Assembly: GCA_010015805.1 (NCBI GenBank)
Contig: ML978124.1
Span: forward strand, 1,922,001 to 1,986,000
Direction of reading: 5' to 3'
From: Rhizodiscina lignyota
Taxonomy: Eukaryota > Ascomycota > Dothideomycetes > Aulographales > Rhizodiscinaceae
Length of the DNA stretch: 64,000 bases
The notes under the pieces are model-generated. The model was not told the DNA's origin. It made no database searches and was given only the letters and a program-made list of their open reading frames with translations. A program made the position numbers and the translations under genes. This document shows positions 1 through 11,095 of the stretch, one piece after another (the first letter of the stretch is position 1; every line of letters begins with the position of its first letter).

Positions 1-222
1 GAAGTGGACGGGACCAAGCTTAAGGAATCGAAGCCCCTTCAGCTCGTCACTGGAGGAGCTGGAAATGCTCAAGGACCTCTTGAGCACCTCATCGACCTGA
101 GCTGCGTTGGGAGTTGCGGGAACGGCGGCTGTTCTCGCAGGGGAGCCAACGGGAGAGGTGGGGTAGGAGCTCGACTGAATTGGAGCAAGTTGGAGGAACG
201 GGTTCGTGATAGAGGCAGGCAT
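1..222 (-). CDS. N-terminal part of an unidentified conserved-looking fungal protein (runs off the left edge)
   Basis: The frame starts at the ATG complementary to 220-222 and stays open for 74 codons to the window edge, so the 3' end is missing. The N-terminus is rich in Ser, Pro and Ala (begins MPASITNPFLQLAP). It then has an Asp/Glu/Lys-containing stretch with a run of six serines, and ends in the window with LKGLRFLKLGPVHF. A pyrimidine-rich leader (complement of about 223-420) precedes the ATG, as in many fungal 5' UTRs. A possible TATA-like element (CTTATAAG on the minus strand) lies near 652-659. I do not recognise the family with certainty. The small size, Ser-rich start and strong leader suggest a highly expressed small protein, but this is inference. 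The choice of ATG rests on the leader and on codon bias downstream of it. Confidence 0.6.
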   Translation of the reverse strand, partial: MPASITNPFLQLAPIQSSSYPTSPVGSPARTAAVPATPNAAQVDEVLKRSLSISSSSSDELKGLRFLKLGPVHF

Positions 223-3200
223 TTTGAGCTAGGTATTCGAATTTCTGATTGCTTTTTGAAGAGGATTTACTGGAGAAGTCGAGGAGGGCGATGGTGGGGT
301 ATTTGTAGTCAGGAAATTGTTGAGGCAATGGCGGTCGGGCGGCGTGTGGAGATGACGAACTCCGACGAAAGAGAAGTAGAAATGAGCGACCGCGTGATTG
401 TTCTACCTTGTCTGGACTTAGGCGAACAGTGAGACAGTTGAGGACGCCAATGTAGCGTGCGATAGCGCGTGTTGCCTTGGCTGTTTGCAATTCGCTCGAG
501 CCCTGACGTGCTTTGGTCCTATCGCCGCTGCAGAGGGCGGTGGCGGTGAGTCGTTAAGCCGAAAAGTGGGCTTCTTGGCTTATCTCGTGACGAGGGCTCG
601 GTACCGAAAGCAAAGCGCGGTTGAAGGCAAAAGAATGAGGAAGAGAGAATACTTATAAGGAGGAGTATCAAACAGTGAGGTGACCTATAAGGGATGACGT
701 GCGTCTATGGTTTGGCGTGAACCGACTTCAAGACTATCTGAGGCCAGCCAGCCAATAGCATGCGCCCGTTTGCCCTTGGGCCGGGCCACACGAGGTAAAG
801 TCGGAAGCATTAGCACGAAAACGGTCGAACTATAACACTGCTTAAAAGGACATGCCAGGTGTAGCCGCGTGTAGATCGAGTCTGGGGTAACGTCTTCCGA
901 CTGTCCACGCTCTTAAGATTTGCTCGATAATGACTTTGGATCTATTGGACGATCCCAATGAATGGTGGAGCAGACAAAGGCAATAGGGAAATCGCAGCAA
1001 ACACGTTTACTGACAATAAGTGACAGTGGTACACTTGAAGAGATGATCCGCAGATGCACATACCTGGAGCCGAGATGTACAACCCAATGCGATACTCTCA
1101 AACAACAATGTGGCCAGATCCCCGCGACGCTGACGAGCAACAAGCCATTTTTACCCCGCGATTGCACGATCCGTCAGCTTGACGGGACCCGAGGTCGGGT
1201 CTAATCAGCCACGAGTGTAAGAGAGTTCAAGTGGGTGGGTTGGTTGGCCGTCCTTTTATCGGATACTGCTCAACTGTGCTGGCTCCGGGTTGTTTTCGAG
1301 GCTCTCTGCAGGGCTGAAAACTGGTTGCCGAGGCTAAGCGGGAACATGCATACAGGTCATTATAGTGTCGGCCGTGCTCAAGGTCGGTGCAGGCTGGAGG
1401 AAGATTAAGGCGGGCTCCTGGCAGGTTTGAACGCGTGGTTGGAGCTCGGCGGAGCAGAAGAATGCTCCTTAATCTTGGTGCAATCATCCAATCAATCCGG
1501 TGTAGTTTGCGTCAGAAGGAACATAGTGCTTTGGGTGCATGCAGCGATGAGTGGCTTGCGAAAACAGTCCGGCTGGGCCTTTTAGCGAGCGTACGTGTAT
1601 TGGAATCATTCAACTCTCCATGTCGAATCTGATAGGACGTAGATATTGGCTGCATTGGAGCTTCGTTTGGTGGGGAAACTCTCCGACAGGGACAAGCGGG
1701 AAGATCTGCTATGCCCAAGACAGTAGCGCGCTCTTCACCCAGCGAGTCAGTCACTTAGGCTCTGAGCGTGAGCCACGGAATCCTGACGTATCCAGCCCTT
1801 CAGCCCAACTGTCGCCGCATTTGCCTATTTTTGTGATTTGACTTTCATTGCCGTTTCACATCCACGTGTGAGCTTCCGCGACGCCGCTATTCGCAATCCG
1901 TTTACGCTGGGTATCAAGTCGCTGTGAGACACTGGGGTGGCTAGCAATTGAGCAAGGTTGGGCATAATACTCCGCCGCAAGTCAAATCGTACGATGCGCC
2001 TTTCGCTCATGTCTGACGACGTCAGGGACCCCTACAAAGCACGCGAGGCACAGCTGGATGATACCGATCATATTCCAGGTCTGACGGATCATCGGTCGAA
2101 GCGCTCTTGTGTTGAACGTAGAACGTTTCCCTCATGCAAGCCACCACGCGATGGCGATCATTTTATTCCTGTTCCGTCTAGTCCCACATTTTTGAGACTG
2201 GTCCGGCTGCCACGCGAGAAGACGCGAGGGCCCCAGCGCCCTTTCAGGGATATCCTGCTGCACTCTTAACAATGTGGGTTCATCTCCGGAGGAATGCCCC
2301 GTATTGCTGGGGTTTGGTGGACAAAGGTGCTGGAGCTGCGAGTGCAAAGGTGCTGGAGCTGATGAACCGCAAGATAGCATGATGTGCTCACGAAGCGCAG
2401 ACGCGTATCCTATGGTGTGACTGCGAGGTGCGCTCGCAGAGTGTTCACGATGCGAAGGCCACGGCGCTTTTCGATCGAATTGCAGCTGCACCCGAAACCA
2501 GCGCGCATCTGTTCATGTGTCATGTAAGGGACAAACTCAGAGCAGCTGCACCCGAGCGTCTGTCCTGCTGCTGCCCGCTTGTTTCGTCGCGAATTCGCAA
2601 CTATTTGCGCTTATGCTGTCTGGCGCTTCGAGTGACCGTTGGAAGCTTACCTAGCCGCATGGCTTTCAAGCCGAGAGTCGCTCCTTGACGGGATGGCTTG
2701 ATATGGCTTACGATGGGCTAGCCGGGGCATTTTGCGCAAAAGCGGGCCTTCCACGACTGCACGTTGGCGGACCGGACTTGCAAGTTGCATGGCGTTTCGT
2801 CGAGAGACATTTTTCTGACTCGGAAGCATGGCTCAGAGATGAGAGAGATGAGCGAGCGGCAGTCGTTGATGCCCGTTTGAATGGAAGTGCGAGCGATATC
2901 ACGTTCCGCCCGGCCTGCTATGCGACACATGCCAGCGACGGTGTGTATGCAAAGGCTCCAACGGAGAGCTTCCGTGCCTTCCTGCAGGGTCGCAGTGGGA
3001 GGATGCCGTCCTATCGACGCGGTACTCAGTTGCTTCCGCGAGGTACGACGTCGTCAAGCTTCAACGGGCTATTCAAGCTCGGGAGGCTGATGTGGCCACG
3101 GCCGGGAACGGCAAACTACACCTTGATGGGCTGCTTTGTCTTGGAGGCTATTTTGACCGCGATCTTACGCGGCAATCTCAGAAATGCGTGTGCGCTTTGC

Positions 3201-4162
3201 TTTGGCGTAGCGTGCTGAGCGGCCTGTTCCACGCAGTCTGATTGGAAGCTGGGAACAAAGGGAACGCCATCCTCCATGCGGCGCCCAGTTAGCACAGAGC
3301 TGCGTTTGTTGTCAAGTGAGGGAGGTGTTTGCTGCCACCACACTGCCGACGGGAGCTGGTCCGGTACTGTGAAGGACACAGATTGCATTGGTACCTGCTT
3401 GATGGTCAATAGTGAGGCGGATACTCGCTCTGCGGCGTATAACTTTGTACTGCTGCAGCGCCGCAAAGCCCTACCAACCGGCAGCCGGGAAAAAGACGTA
3501 CGGCGATTGTTACAAGGCGAGCCAGCAAGAGGCAAAGCAAGAGGCAAGCCCTGGGACCCTCGCCCGCCGCCGTCCCCTGACCCCGGCGTCGAAGACCTTG
3601 CTTGCTTTCCGCGTCCAGTGGCCTGAGTGCATGTCGCTCCACCATTACAAGTGCGCCAATATTCTCTTTCTATCACCGATCATGTCCGCCAGCTTCAAAT
3701 GCCCACATCCCCGCCCAGCGTCCCTGCTAGCTTGTAGGCCCTTCCCCGTGCCCTAGCAAAGAGCAAACAAACTTTATACACTCCTCCCTCCGCTCACGCT
3801 TCGTCTCTCCTTCCCTCCCCTACATCGCCTGCTCTCCGGAGTGCACTCTGGAAACCCTGGCTCGACTCAGGCTGGACACAAAGGGCCGTGTGTGCACTAT
3901 TTACTACTGACCTCCCACCCTGTGGCCGACCGGAAAAAGAAATAAGAATTCTTGCCCAACTCCCTTCATTACCATCCATTGACGCCGCTGCAAGACCTGG
4001 CTGGCATTCGGTGCTGCACACGCGCTCCACTCGGCATCAACAATCTCGAAACCATTCCTGACGGGACCCTGAGCTCCGCGAAGGAATTTGGCTCTCGGGC
4101 ATTTGATCAGCTTGCCGCGGCCCCTCAGCGTGTGGCTGCCCAACACCGACACACTGCCAATA
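223..4162. other. Gene-poor interval
   Basis: About 3.9 kb with only short, overlapping, family-less frames on both strands, several of which lack an ATG. The base composition is balanced, so it is not an AT-rich RIP-destroyed block. The part next to 222 must hold the promoter and leader of the leftward gene. A 17-base word (CAAAGGTGCTGGAGCTG) occurs twice in tandem at 2322-2338 and 2345-2361. No tRNA box or transposon domain was seen. Confidence 0.5.
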
Positions 4163-4321
4163 ATGTGTACTCGAGTGGTACATACGTACAGCTGCGGCCA
4201 TTACCATGACGACTTTGCGCCATGCGCTCAATCACGATCCGTGGGACGGGTGTGCGATTCGAGCAACACGAAGACGAGGCAGGTCAAGCACGAGGAGAAA
4301 TGCGACAGTTGTGACGGGTAA
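4163..4321 (+). CDS. Small Cys/His-rich protein, possible zinc-binding mini-protein
   Basis: A 52-codon frame begins at ATG 4163 with MCTRVVHTYSCGHYHDDF and ends KHEEKCDSCDG followed by TAA. It has six Cys and several His in a spaced pattern (C..YxCGH..PC..C..HEEKCDxC). That pattern resembles short fungal proteins, common and mostly uncharacterised, that carry a CGH near the start and an HEEKCxxC tail. Cys/His ligand spacing suggests metal binding, which is inference. A variant is possible: splicing at GTAACG (4318) to the acceptor at 4368 gives an in-frame second exon 4369-4459 that adds CSVCGGGRYFGTC and ends at TGA 4459, for 81 residues. The donor is weak, so the unspliced form is preferred. 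The gene is isolated in a gene-poor region. Confidence 0.5.
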   Translation: MCTRVVHTYSCGHYHDDFAPCAQSRSVGRVCDSSNTKTRQVKHEEKCDSCDG

Positions 4322-7215
4322 CGCACGCAGCAGGTGAGTTGCTGCCGCCCACTTTCCTCTTTGTGCAGGACACGATGCTCCGTCTGTGGGGGCGGGAGGT
4401 ACTTCGGTACCTGCCTGCGAGCGCAGCGGAGAGTTCCCATTGCAGAGTGCATCGTCTGACTTTCTCCTCCCATTTTGCCAGGTCTCGGCTTGCACCGGCT
4501 GCACGCCGACTTCCGCGACAGCATCACGACGCGCATGGCGAACAACGACCCACCCGCAAACAATTCAGCCAAATCACCGCCCACCTCGCCTCCCCTCCGA
4601 ATGCCACACTCTGCTCCCGCGCGCCGTCCACTCGACGATCTGCAACGATCGGCCGGGGAATTTAGAATTTCTGCAGCTTCAAGGCATTCGCAACATCTCC
4701 CTATCTATCAATGGCAGCATTTTCCGGCGCATCTTTCGGGGTTCGGTCGTACGGGCACGCAAAAGTTTGGCGTTGACGGAGACTGGGAATCTACCACGCG
4801 GGACTCGTTTCAATTTGAGCGCGCCTTATCGTCCTCATGTCTTTGCATTCTGTCTTGGTAACGCGCGGCCGCGCTCTGGCTCTGGCGTCTGCTCTGTGTC
4901 TGACACGTTTTTCATTGCAAGCAAGATCGATGCACAATACCCACCCTGTATTCTTGTACCATCTTACACCTGCCGAGTCTATGTTTTTCACTCGCGCCTT
5001 TTCAGCGGCCAGCGGATGACGAGGGCCGAGTGGAGATTGTCGTGGCTATAATCTGGAAGAATATCATACGCGGTTTTAACATTTTGCATGTGGCTGCCAG
5101 GCTGCGGGTCACACTGCAGCGTGAAGCGTCAGGGATTCGCCATTAATGCGTGCAGGCAAGCCGCGGGCCACGCTCGCCGGTTTGCTGAGCCGCGAGGCAA
5201 TATGCGATGTATCAGTATGCTTGCAATTGACACTGAGACATTTCAACTGGAACCTTGAATATCTTCCTCAATGTGTGCGAGATGCGGACAGGGGGTCGAC
5301 AGGCTCGCCGCCGCCTTATGAGCTGTGTGCAGTGTGTGGACGTTGGAACGTTTCACAGAAGCACCGTTAGAAGCAAAAAGCAATTCGTCGATCACAGCCA
5401 GATGCCGCCGCTCCGGATTTCGCCAATCGTGTTCGTTCTTCAACGGTCACTCGCCTATCCGGCCAACTAGCTTGACTCGACATGGGCGGAATCCATCCGG
5501 TGGCATGGTGGCCGACGGAGCGCATCGAACGACGCGCTCTCCCTCGTCCAGCAATCCGATCGCGGTTTAAGTCGCAAGCAGTCAGCTCCGGGAACAGCAA
5601 AACGCGGAACCGCAATCTTCCAACTTTTGGCAGCAGAAACTCCTATGGGCAATCTGAGCCTAGTCTTCGCAGTTCGTTCAGCCTCACCCCGGTCGAGGAT
5701 GTGCATGCATGGAAGCGCGCAGGGTTTCCATTCTGCTCTTTGAGACTTTGGCCAGTCAACCCGCCCCAGTATGGAACATTAAGACGTGCCCCGTGTGCCG
5801 TTCACAAATTGTAATCAGCCATCAAGGTGCCTTCTGCTTTGCTGCCCAATCGGCTCCATCCGTCACGCGCTGCCAAGCCCCAGGATACAAAGCACTGTGG
5901 AAGACGTCGAGGGCTCCTGGCCGGAAATAGTGCAGTTGAATAATGCTTAAGGCTCGTCAATTTTCCCGGACTGGCATTCACGGTCTATCGGGATGGGCGA
6001 AGACGCAATTTCTGCTCAATACGTTGATGATTGTCTTACCGCCTCACTTCGCCTGCGAAAGGATTATGTGCCGCTTCCAGGAGGAGCTCTGCCGCGAGCT
6101 GCGAACGTTTGCAAAGGAAAATGACGAGCTAGCCGTGGGCATAGCGCTTACCTTACCTCACCTGACTTCTCCTCGTACCTGGTTCTGGACGATCGAGCGG
6201 TTTTCTCCATATTCCACAAGATCTAGGGCAGCGCATCGCCCAGCATGCCTTGCCCTCTCATGGACTCTTGTGTGTCCGGTTTCCCGAACCTCGTCATAGC
6301 GTGAGGTTGAAACCGGTGTGACGAGCTGGAGAACGGGCCGGGGAGGGCTCACATTTATCTAAGCGAGGCACATCCACGGGCGGTTGAACTTGACAGTTGC
6401 ACCTATCGCAACTGACCAGCATCCTCTGTAATCGCACGGCGAGCATTGCTCCAGAAGGCGTCCGGCAGTCGAGGTTGTGCAACCCCGACTCGAACGGGTC
6501 AAGCCTCGTGGAGACAACCAGGCCATGAAACTGATCCCGGTTTAACAGGGACAGTCTCGGGCCACGTTCTGATGAGCAGCCGGGTGTTCGAACACGGCCA
6601 TCCACCAAGACAACTGCGCAGGCAATTGGCAGGCAGTTGGCAGGGCTATCCTAAAGACGGCCATGTTCGAAGCAAAGCCTGTTCTCAATGTGGCAGCATT
6701 GGTCATGCACAGACCAGGCATTTCCGCGAACAGGTGATCGCCACACTCGAGAGGGAGACATTCCCGCTGCACCCTCAGGCTCTCAGCTGGTGAAGTATAT
6801 TGATTCGCTTATGCACTATAGCTCCCGCACGTATATGCTCGGCAAGCATTGACGTCGGCTTCTCTTCCCCTACATAAGTATGCCAGAGCGGAGGTGGAGA
6901 CGGGCTGCCGGACGAACGGTTCCGGAGTTTAACCGCCACACAGCGGTTCATGCCGACCTTTAACTTTTTGCACTGTGCGGTCATCCTTCGGGAGGCCCGT
7001 TCGAAACTCCATGTTCACAATTCACCCTTCCGGCACATTCAAGGACGCAAATCATCGGCCCGTCAAGTGTGTAAGGGGGACTCCCCGGCATTCCACGCTT
7101 GGAGCACCCCGCATCCTGAAATCTTGATCAGGTCATGTTTTCTCATTGTAGTCGGGCTGCCTAAGCACCACCCTGCACTTTCTGCTGCCGTCTGCACGCT
7201 TTCATTCTCTGATCC
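4322..7215. other. Gene-poor interval upstream of mdm12
   Basis: About 2.9 kb with no frame that shows a recognised family. The longest frame (to 5051 on the plus strand) lacks a convincing ATG and overlaps the possible second exon of the small Cys/His gene. The right-hand end must contain the mdm12 promoter. Nothing else was recognised. Confidence 0.4.
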
Positions 7216-8682
7216 ATGTCCATCGACATTGACTGGAATGCCGTAACCGGTGGAAGCGATGGCTTGGCCCTAGCTGAAGCTATCCGCACCTTTATTCACG
7301 ACAAGTTCCAGGAAGTACCTCTACCGCGCTTCATCCGCGCGGTGAAAGTCCATGGGTTTGAGTTCGGTAGTGTAGCCCCGAAAGTCGAGATTAAGGATAT
7401 CTGTGACCCACTGGACGATTTCTATGAGGACGATGGTATCGACGACGATGACGACGACGACGAGCAGGGCAGTGTTGGGAGCAAGAGTGGAACGGTGCAT
7501 AGCAAGAGCTTGGGCGGAGCTGCAAGAGGAACGGAAGATCCTAGACCAAGGCTATCAGCTCGAAGTTTAGCGAATGTCGATGGTGCCGTCGAACCGCATT
7601 TTTCACAAAGCGAGCTTAGTGAAGGCGCCGCACGTGAAGGACGGGGGATGGCGGGAGGAGCCCAGAATCAGAGACAAAGCCATCCACTGCCTCCCCATAT
7701 CGACACGCGAATACCAGGTTTGCGGACGACGTCTACTCCGGGAGACCATCTTGGCAGCCCTAGCGGCCTGCGATCCTCGACTCCAACCCCAGGCATTCCT
7801 GGTGGCACGTCAAGTTTAAGTTACTTTCACTTGCCTCTCGGCGCTGGACTTTCTGGGACAACCACTCCTCTCGCAGCTGTCGCTGGCCGGCGCTTCCACA
7901 GTGGCTGGCCAGAAGACGGCAATGCAGCTGTCTTCCACTCGCCAGCGGAATCCGATTCCACTCTGCCGGCAGCACCATCCATCAGTTCGATGACCCCACC
8001 ATCCACTGCAGATCCATGCTCACGCCCGACTTCGCAGCACTATGAAGAAGGCTCTGCAATGCCCACGTCTCATGCTAGCGTGAGCTCGATTGCAGAAGGC
8101 CAACAAACAGCCGAAGATTTTGATGGGCTTCCCTCCCAACAAGAGCATCTACCTCGCTTCCGAGAGCGAAGCCCACAGGATGTTCAGGTAGTGACACATG
8201 TCAAATATGCCGGCGATGTAAAGATGTCTCTTACGGCGGAGATATTACTCGACTATCCGACGGAAAACTTCGTCGGTATCCCACTCAAGCTTAACATTAC
8301 CGGACTCTCGTTTGATGGGGTAGCAATCTTCGCCTACATTCGTCGCCGGGCACACTTTTGCTTTCTTTCACCTGAAGATGCTCATACTTTGGTTGGAGCG
8401 GCAGGAGATGACGATCCGGAACGTACCCGGAGCGACAATCCCGAGCTTGATCTTCAATCCAGCCCAAATGGTGTGGCTGATCAACGTGCAACACAGCAGA
8501 GCCGGAATCCCATTGGTGGGCTGTTGGAGCACATCCGTGTGGAAAGCGAGATTGGTGATAGGGCCAATGGGAAGCAAGTTCTGAAGAATGTGGGAAAGGT
8601 CGAGAAGTTTGTTCTCGATCAAGTTCGTCGGATTTTCGAGGACGAGTTTGTCTATCCGAGCTTCTGGACCTTCCTAGTATGA
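7216..8682 (+). CDS. mdm12: Mdm12, ERMES complex subunit (SMP domain)
   Basis: A single exon of 488 codons from ATG 7216. Mdm12 is the cytosolic SMP-domain subunit of ERMES, which tethers ER to mitochondria and shuttles phospholipids together with Mmm1 and Mdm34. The N-terminus MSIDIDWNAVTGGSDG and the C-terminus ending EEFVYPSFWTFLV-like (here EDEFVYPSFWTFLV) are family signatures. The conserved parts of the SMP fold are near residues 1-75 (to DPLDDFYED) and 325-488 (LNITGLSFDG, HFCFLSPEDA, KNVGKVEKFVLDQV). Between them lies a poorly conserved Ser/Pro/Gly-rich insert of roughly 245 residues, starting with an Asp run at 7440-7463. Such inserts are typical of fungal Mdm12. It is one of six genes in the window with mitochondrial roles. 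Confidence 0.96.
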   Translation: MSIDIDWNAVTGGSDGLALAEAIRTFIHDKFQEVPLPRFIRAVKVHGFEFGSVAPKVEIKDICDPLDDFYEDDGIDDDDDDDEQGSVGSKSGTVHSKSLGGAARGTEDPRPRLSARSLANVDGAVEPHFSQSELSEGAAREGRGMAGGAQNQRQSHPLPPHIDTRIPGLRTTSTPGDHLGSPSGLRSSTPTPGIPGGTSSLSYFHLPLGAGLSGTTTPLAAVAGRRFHSGWPEDGNAAVFHSPAESDSTLPAAPSISSMTPPSTADPCSRPTSQHYEEGSAMPTSHASVSSIAEGQQTAEDFDGLPSQQEHLPRFRERSPQDVQVVTHVKYAGDVKMSLTAEILLDYPTENFVGIPLKLNITGLSFDGVAIFAYIRRRAHFCFLSPEDAHTLVGAAGDDDPERTRSDNPELDLQSSPNGVADQRATQQSRNPIGGLLEHIRVESEIGDRANGKQVLKNVGKVEKFVLDQVRRIFEDEFVYPSFWTFLV

Positions 8683-9666
8683 CCGCACATGGTCGTTTAC
8701 GGAATCTGGAATACTCTACTTTAGCGCTGAGCTCACTCTTAGCCTTGAAGGGAGCAGGAATGCGGGCCGCTCCGCAAGTGGGAACAATCCCAGGGTTAAG
8801 GAACGGGATGGCTTGGTTCTCGGCGATAGTGAGTTTATTGCGTTCGAAAGACTACGTCTGTCTCCCAATGCCAGATGACTCGCTCCCATACGAGACAGGG
8901 GGTTGGACCACGCGATGAACATCCATTCGATAACGATTCGAGTTGTGAAAAGTTCTGATGGCTGCAGTGCACACTATGACATGCTAGCAGTGCAAGGCTA
9001 AGCGATTAAGTAGTCAAGCCCTGGCATACCAAAATGGAGGTCTTTGTTCTCGTGAATGCTCTTTCTCAGCATCAGCGGTATCCCCACGGCAGCTCGATCC
9101 CATCGAGGCAAGCACTCCACTATTCAGCCATCCTCGAGTCAGGAAATCCCACGTATCTGCCGATTGAGAACTAAAGACACTTTCCTCTCAGGGATTATCA
9201 AAGCTATTTAACTGTAAGAGCGGCATTACGGTGACTCCCGTCCAGCCTGAGCACGTACATCGGGAACGGTTCAAGCAGAAGGCAGTACTCTCAATAATTT
9301 GCAACATTATCGATGTACTCTGAGAGTTTGAACTAAGCCTATAAAAATGTCCTGCACCAAGTACACAGGGTTCACACCTTTCAACTTTCCATTGCAACTA
9401 CTGCCGCCAAGGAAGCTTCCGAGCTTTGGGGGAGAATTGTTTGTATCAAGTTCCTATCCTGAATTTATACATATAGTGCTACTTCAGCATTTATCGTGTC
9501 TTGCAGCTCTACCACGGCGGATTTTCTTGCTCTAAGAGCCATCACGCTGGTATGCGCAGTGTCGCCCTGCCGCATATTTCCGATATGCGCCCAAACTTTT
9601 ATACTACAAAGCAATCAGAAACCCAGACGCCTCGCTTGTGAGAAAGCCGTATTCCTCTGCTTGAAT
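8683..9666. other. Intergenic region between convergent mdm12 and the GFA-fold gene
   Basis: About 980 bases between the 3' ends of two convergent genes. No supported coding frame was found. It should hold both 3' UTRs. Confidence 0.5.
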
Positions 9667-10525
9667 TCAACCCCTCATATGCACATCCCCAGACGATCCG
9701 ATGCCAATGTCTTCATCGCCGGCACCCCTTTTCCTCTTTCCGTTGCCAGGTGTAGACGATGTCTCGACAGGCAACTCGCTGCCATCCGGCGCCAGCTCCA
9801 CAATCTCCCAGTACACGCTCTCGCTGCCGTCTGGCGCCTCGTAGCCACCCTTCTGCCGTCTCACACGTCCCAACGCGCTATTCTCGATCATGGATTCGAA
9901 CCACGGCATGCCTCGGTGAATCATGCCGCGCACAGGCCTTACCGGCTCAGGGCCAGTCTCGATGAGCTGCTCCGGATCCGCATCTTCGTCTTCGTCGAGC
10001 TCATCGTCATCCTCAGTCCTCAGCAGACTCCAGCTCTGCAGCCTGCGCACATCCTCGTCGACCAGGCTGCCCAGATTGATCTCGATGTGGCGCGCGTTGT
10101 CGGCCGTCCTCTCGTTCCAGCAGGTAAGCGGGGTGCCGCAGAATCCACAGAAGTGGCGTAGTGTCTGTGGGCCGTCGTCCGGAGAGGAGAAAGTGCGGCG
10201 TATAGAGCGGTGGGTCTCGTCGGGGAAGAAGGCGTAGGTCACAGAATGATACCAATGTAGTGGCACGCGCAAGAAGGGCGTGAATGGGGAAGTGGTGTGA
10301 TGTCCTACAGTTGTGAGCGAAAATTGATGGCGTTGGAAATTACAACGTACTTGTTCTGCTGCTGTTGTCGAGGAGGACTTGGATCTCGTGCACCGATGCA
10401 ATCGGGACTAGAATGATCTAGATATATCATCAGCCCCTAAAGAGGGCGGCATTCATGAATTGAGGCCTTACGAATTCGTTCCTTCCACAGGCGCAACCGC
10501 CACGGAGCATTCGGACGGAACTCAT
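9667..10525 (-). CDS. GFA / CENP-V fold zinc-binding protein
   Basis: Three exons on the minus strand: 10472-10525, 10351-10417 and 9667-10304, joined with correct phase to 252 residues. Exon 1 starts MSSVRMLRGGCACGRNEF and carries the first Cys pair of the glutathione-dependent formaldehyde-activating (GFA) fold. Exon 3 carries CGFCGTPLTCW, the last Cys pair. The central CxHCxxCR motif of classical GFA proteins is not visible; that part reads PFLRVPLHWYHSVTYAFFPD. Many fungal paralogues look like this, and their enzymatic activity is unproven. The C-terminal third is acidic (EDDDELDEDED) and ends with a Lys/Arg-rich GKRKRGAGDED segment that could be a nuclear localisation signal. Family assignment is good, function unknown. 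Confidence 0.85.
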
Positions 10526-11095
10526 CTTAGCTGTTGTTGATCGAATCGAGGCGCACGAGAAGAGCGAAGCACTATGGGCCCGCCAAAGAAGCAGCCGCCG
10601 GATGGTGAAAGCGTTAGCAAGTGGTGGAGAGAAGGTGGGATGTTTCGATGACGAAAAATCAATCAGCATGGTTGACTTGTGTGGGTATTCGCACGGGCCA
10701 TCGGCTCTCGTGCGAGCTTAAATTTGACATGCATCTTCGTCTTCTCGCCCTAATTCTTCAACTTCTTTCAGGTATCCACGAATTGCTCCCTTCGCTAAGG
10801 CTCTATTGTATTAAGGCCTACATGTACTTTCTTTCGATCGGCAGCAAATCTCAACAGTGCTGTCTAATGGGAAGAGACACATCTCGTGTCGGCATTTCAT
10901 CATACTTCGAGCATAATAGCTATGCGAAATGAATCTTCTGGCAGTCACCAAACTAATCTTAAAGACAGCTTATTTTAGACGGCATCGGATCTCAATAGGC
11001 CAGAAATGCTCCAGGATTTTAGACCATACTAGGGAAGTGTACGATATGGGTGAACTGTATTGTATTGAACCTGTTCAATTGTATTTCCCTAGTCA
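10526..11095. other. Intergenic region between two minus-strand genes
   Basis: About 570 bases: upstream region of the GFA-fold gene and 3' region of the amidohydrolase. Fairly AT-rich toward 11095. No coding frame supported. Confidence 0.5.

Noticed and set aside
2685-3218. A 177-codon plus-strand frame
   Set aside because: It starts at TTG, not ATG, and has no domain or codon bias.
4386-5051. A 221-codon plus-strand frame
   Set aside because: It begins with a GTG rather than ATG, the residues look random and it crosses the possible second exon of the small Cys/His gene.
9496-10161. A 221-codon plus-strand frame
   Set aside because: Antisense to the GFA-fold gene. It lacks recognisable features.
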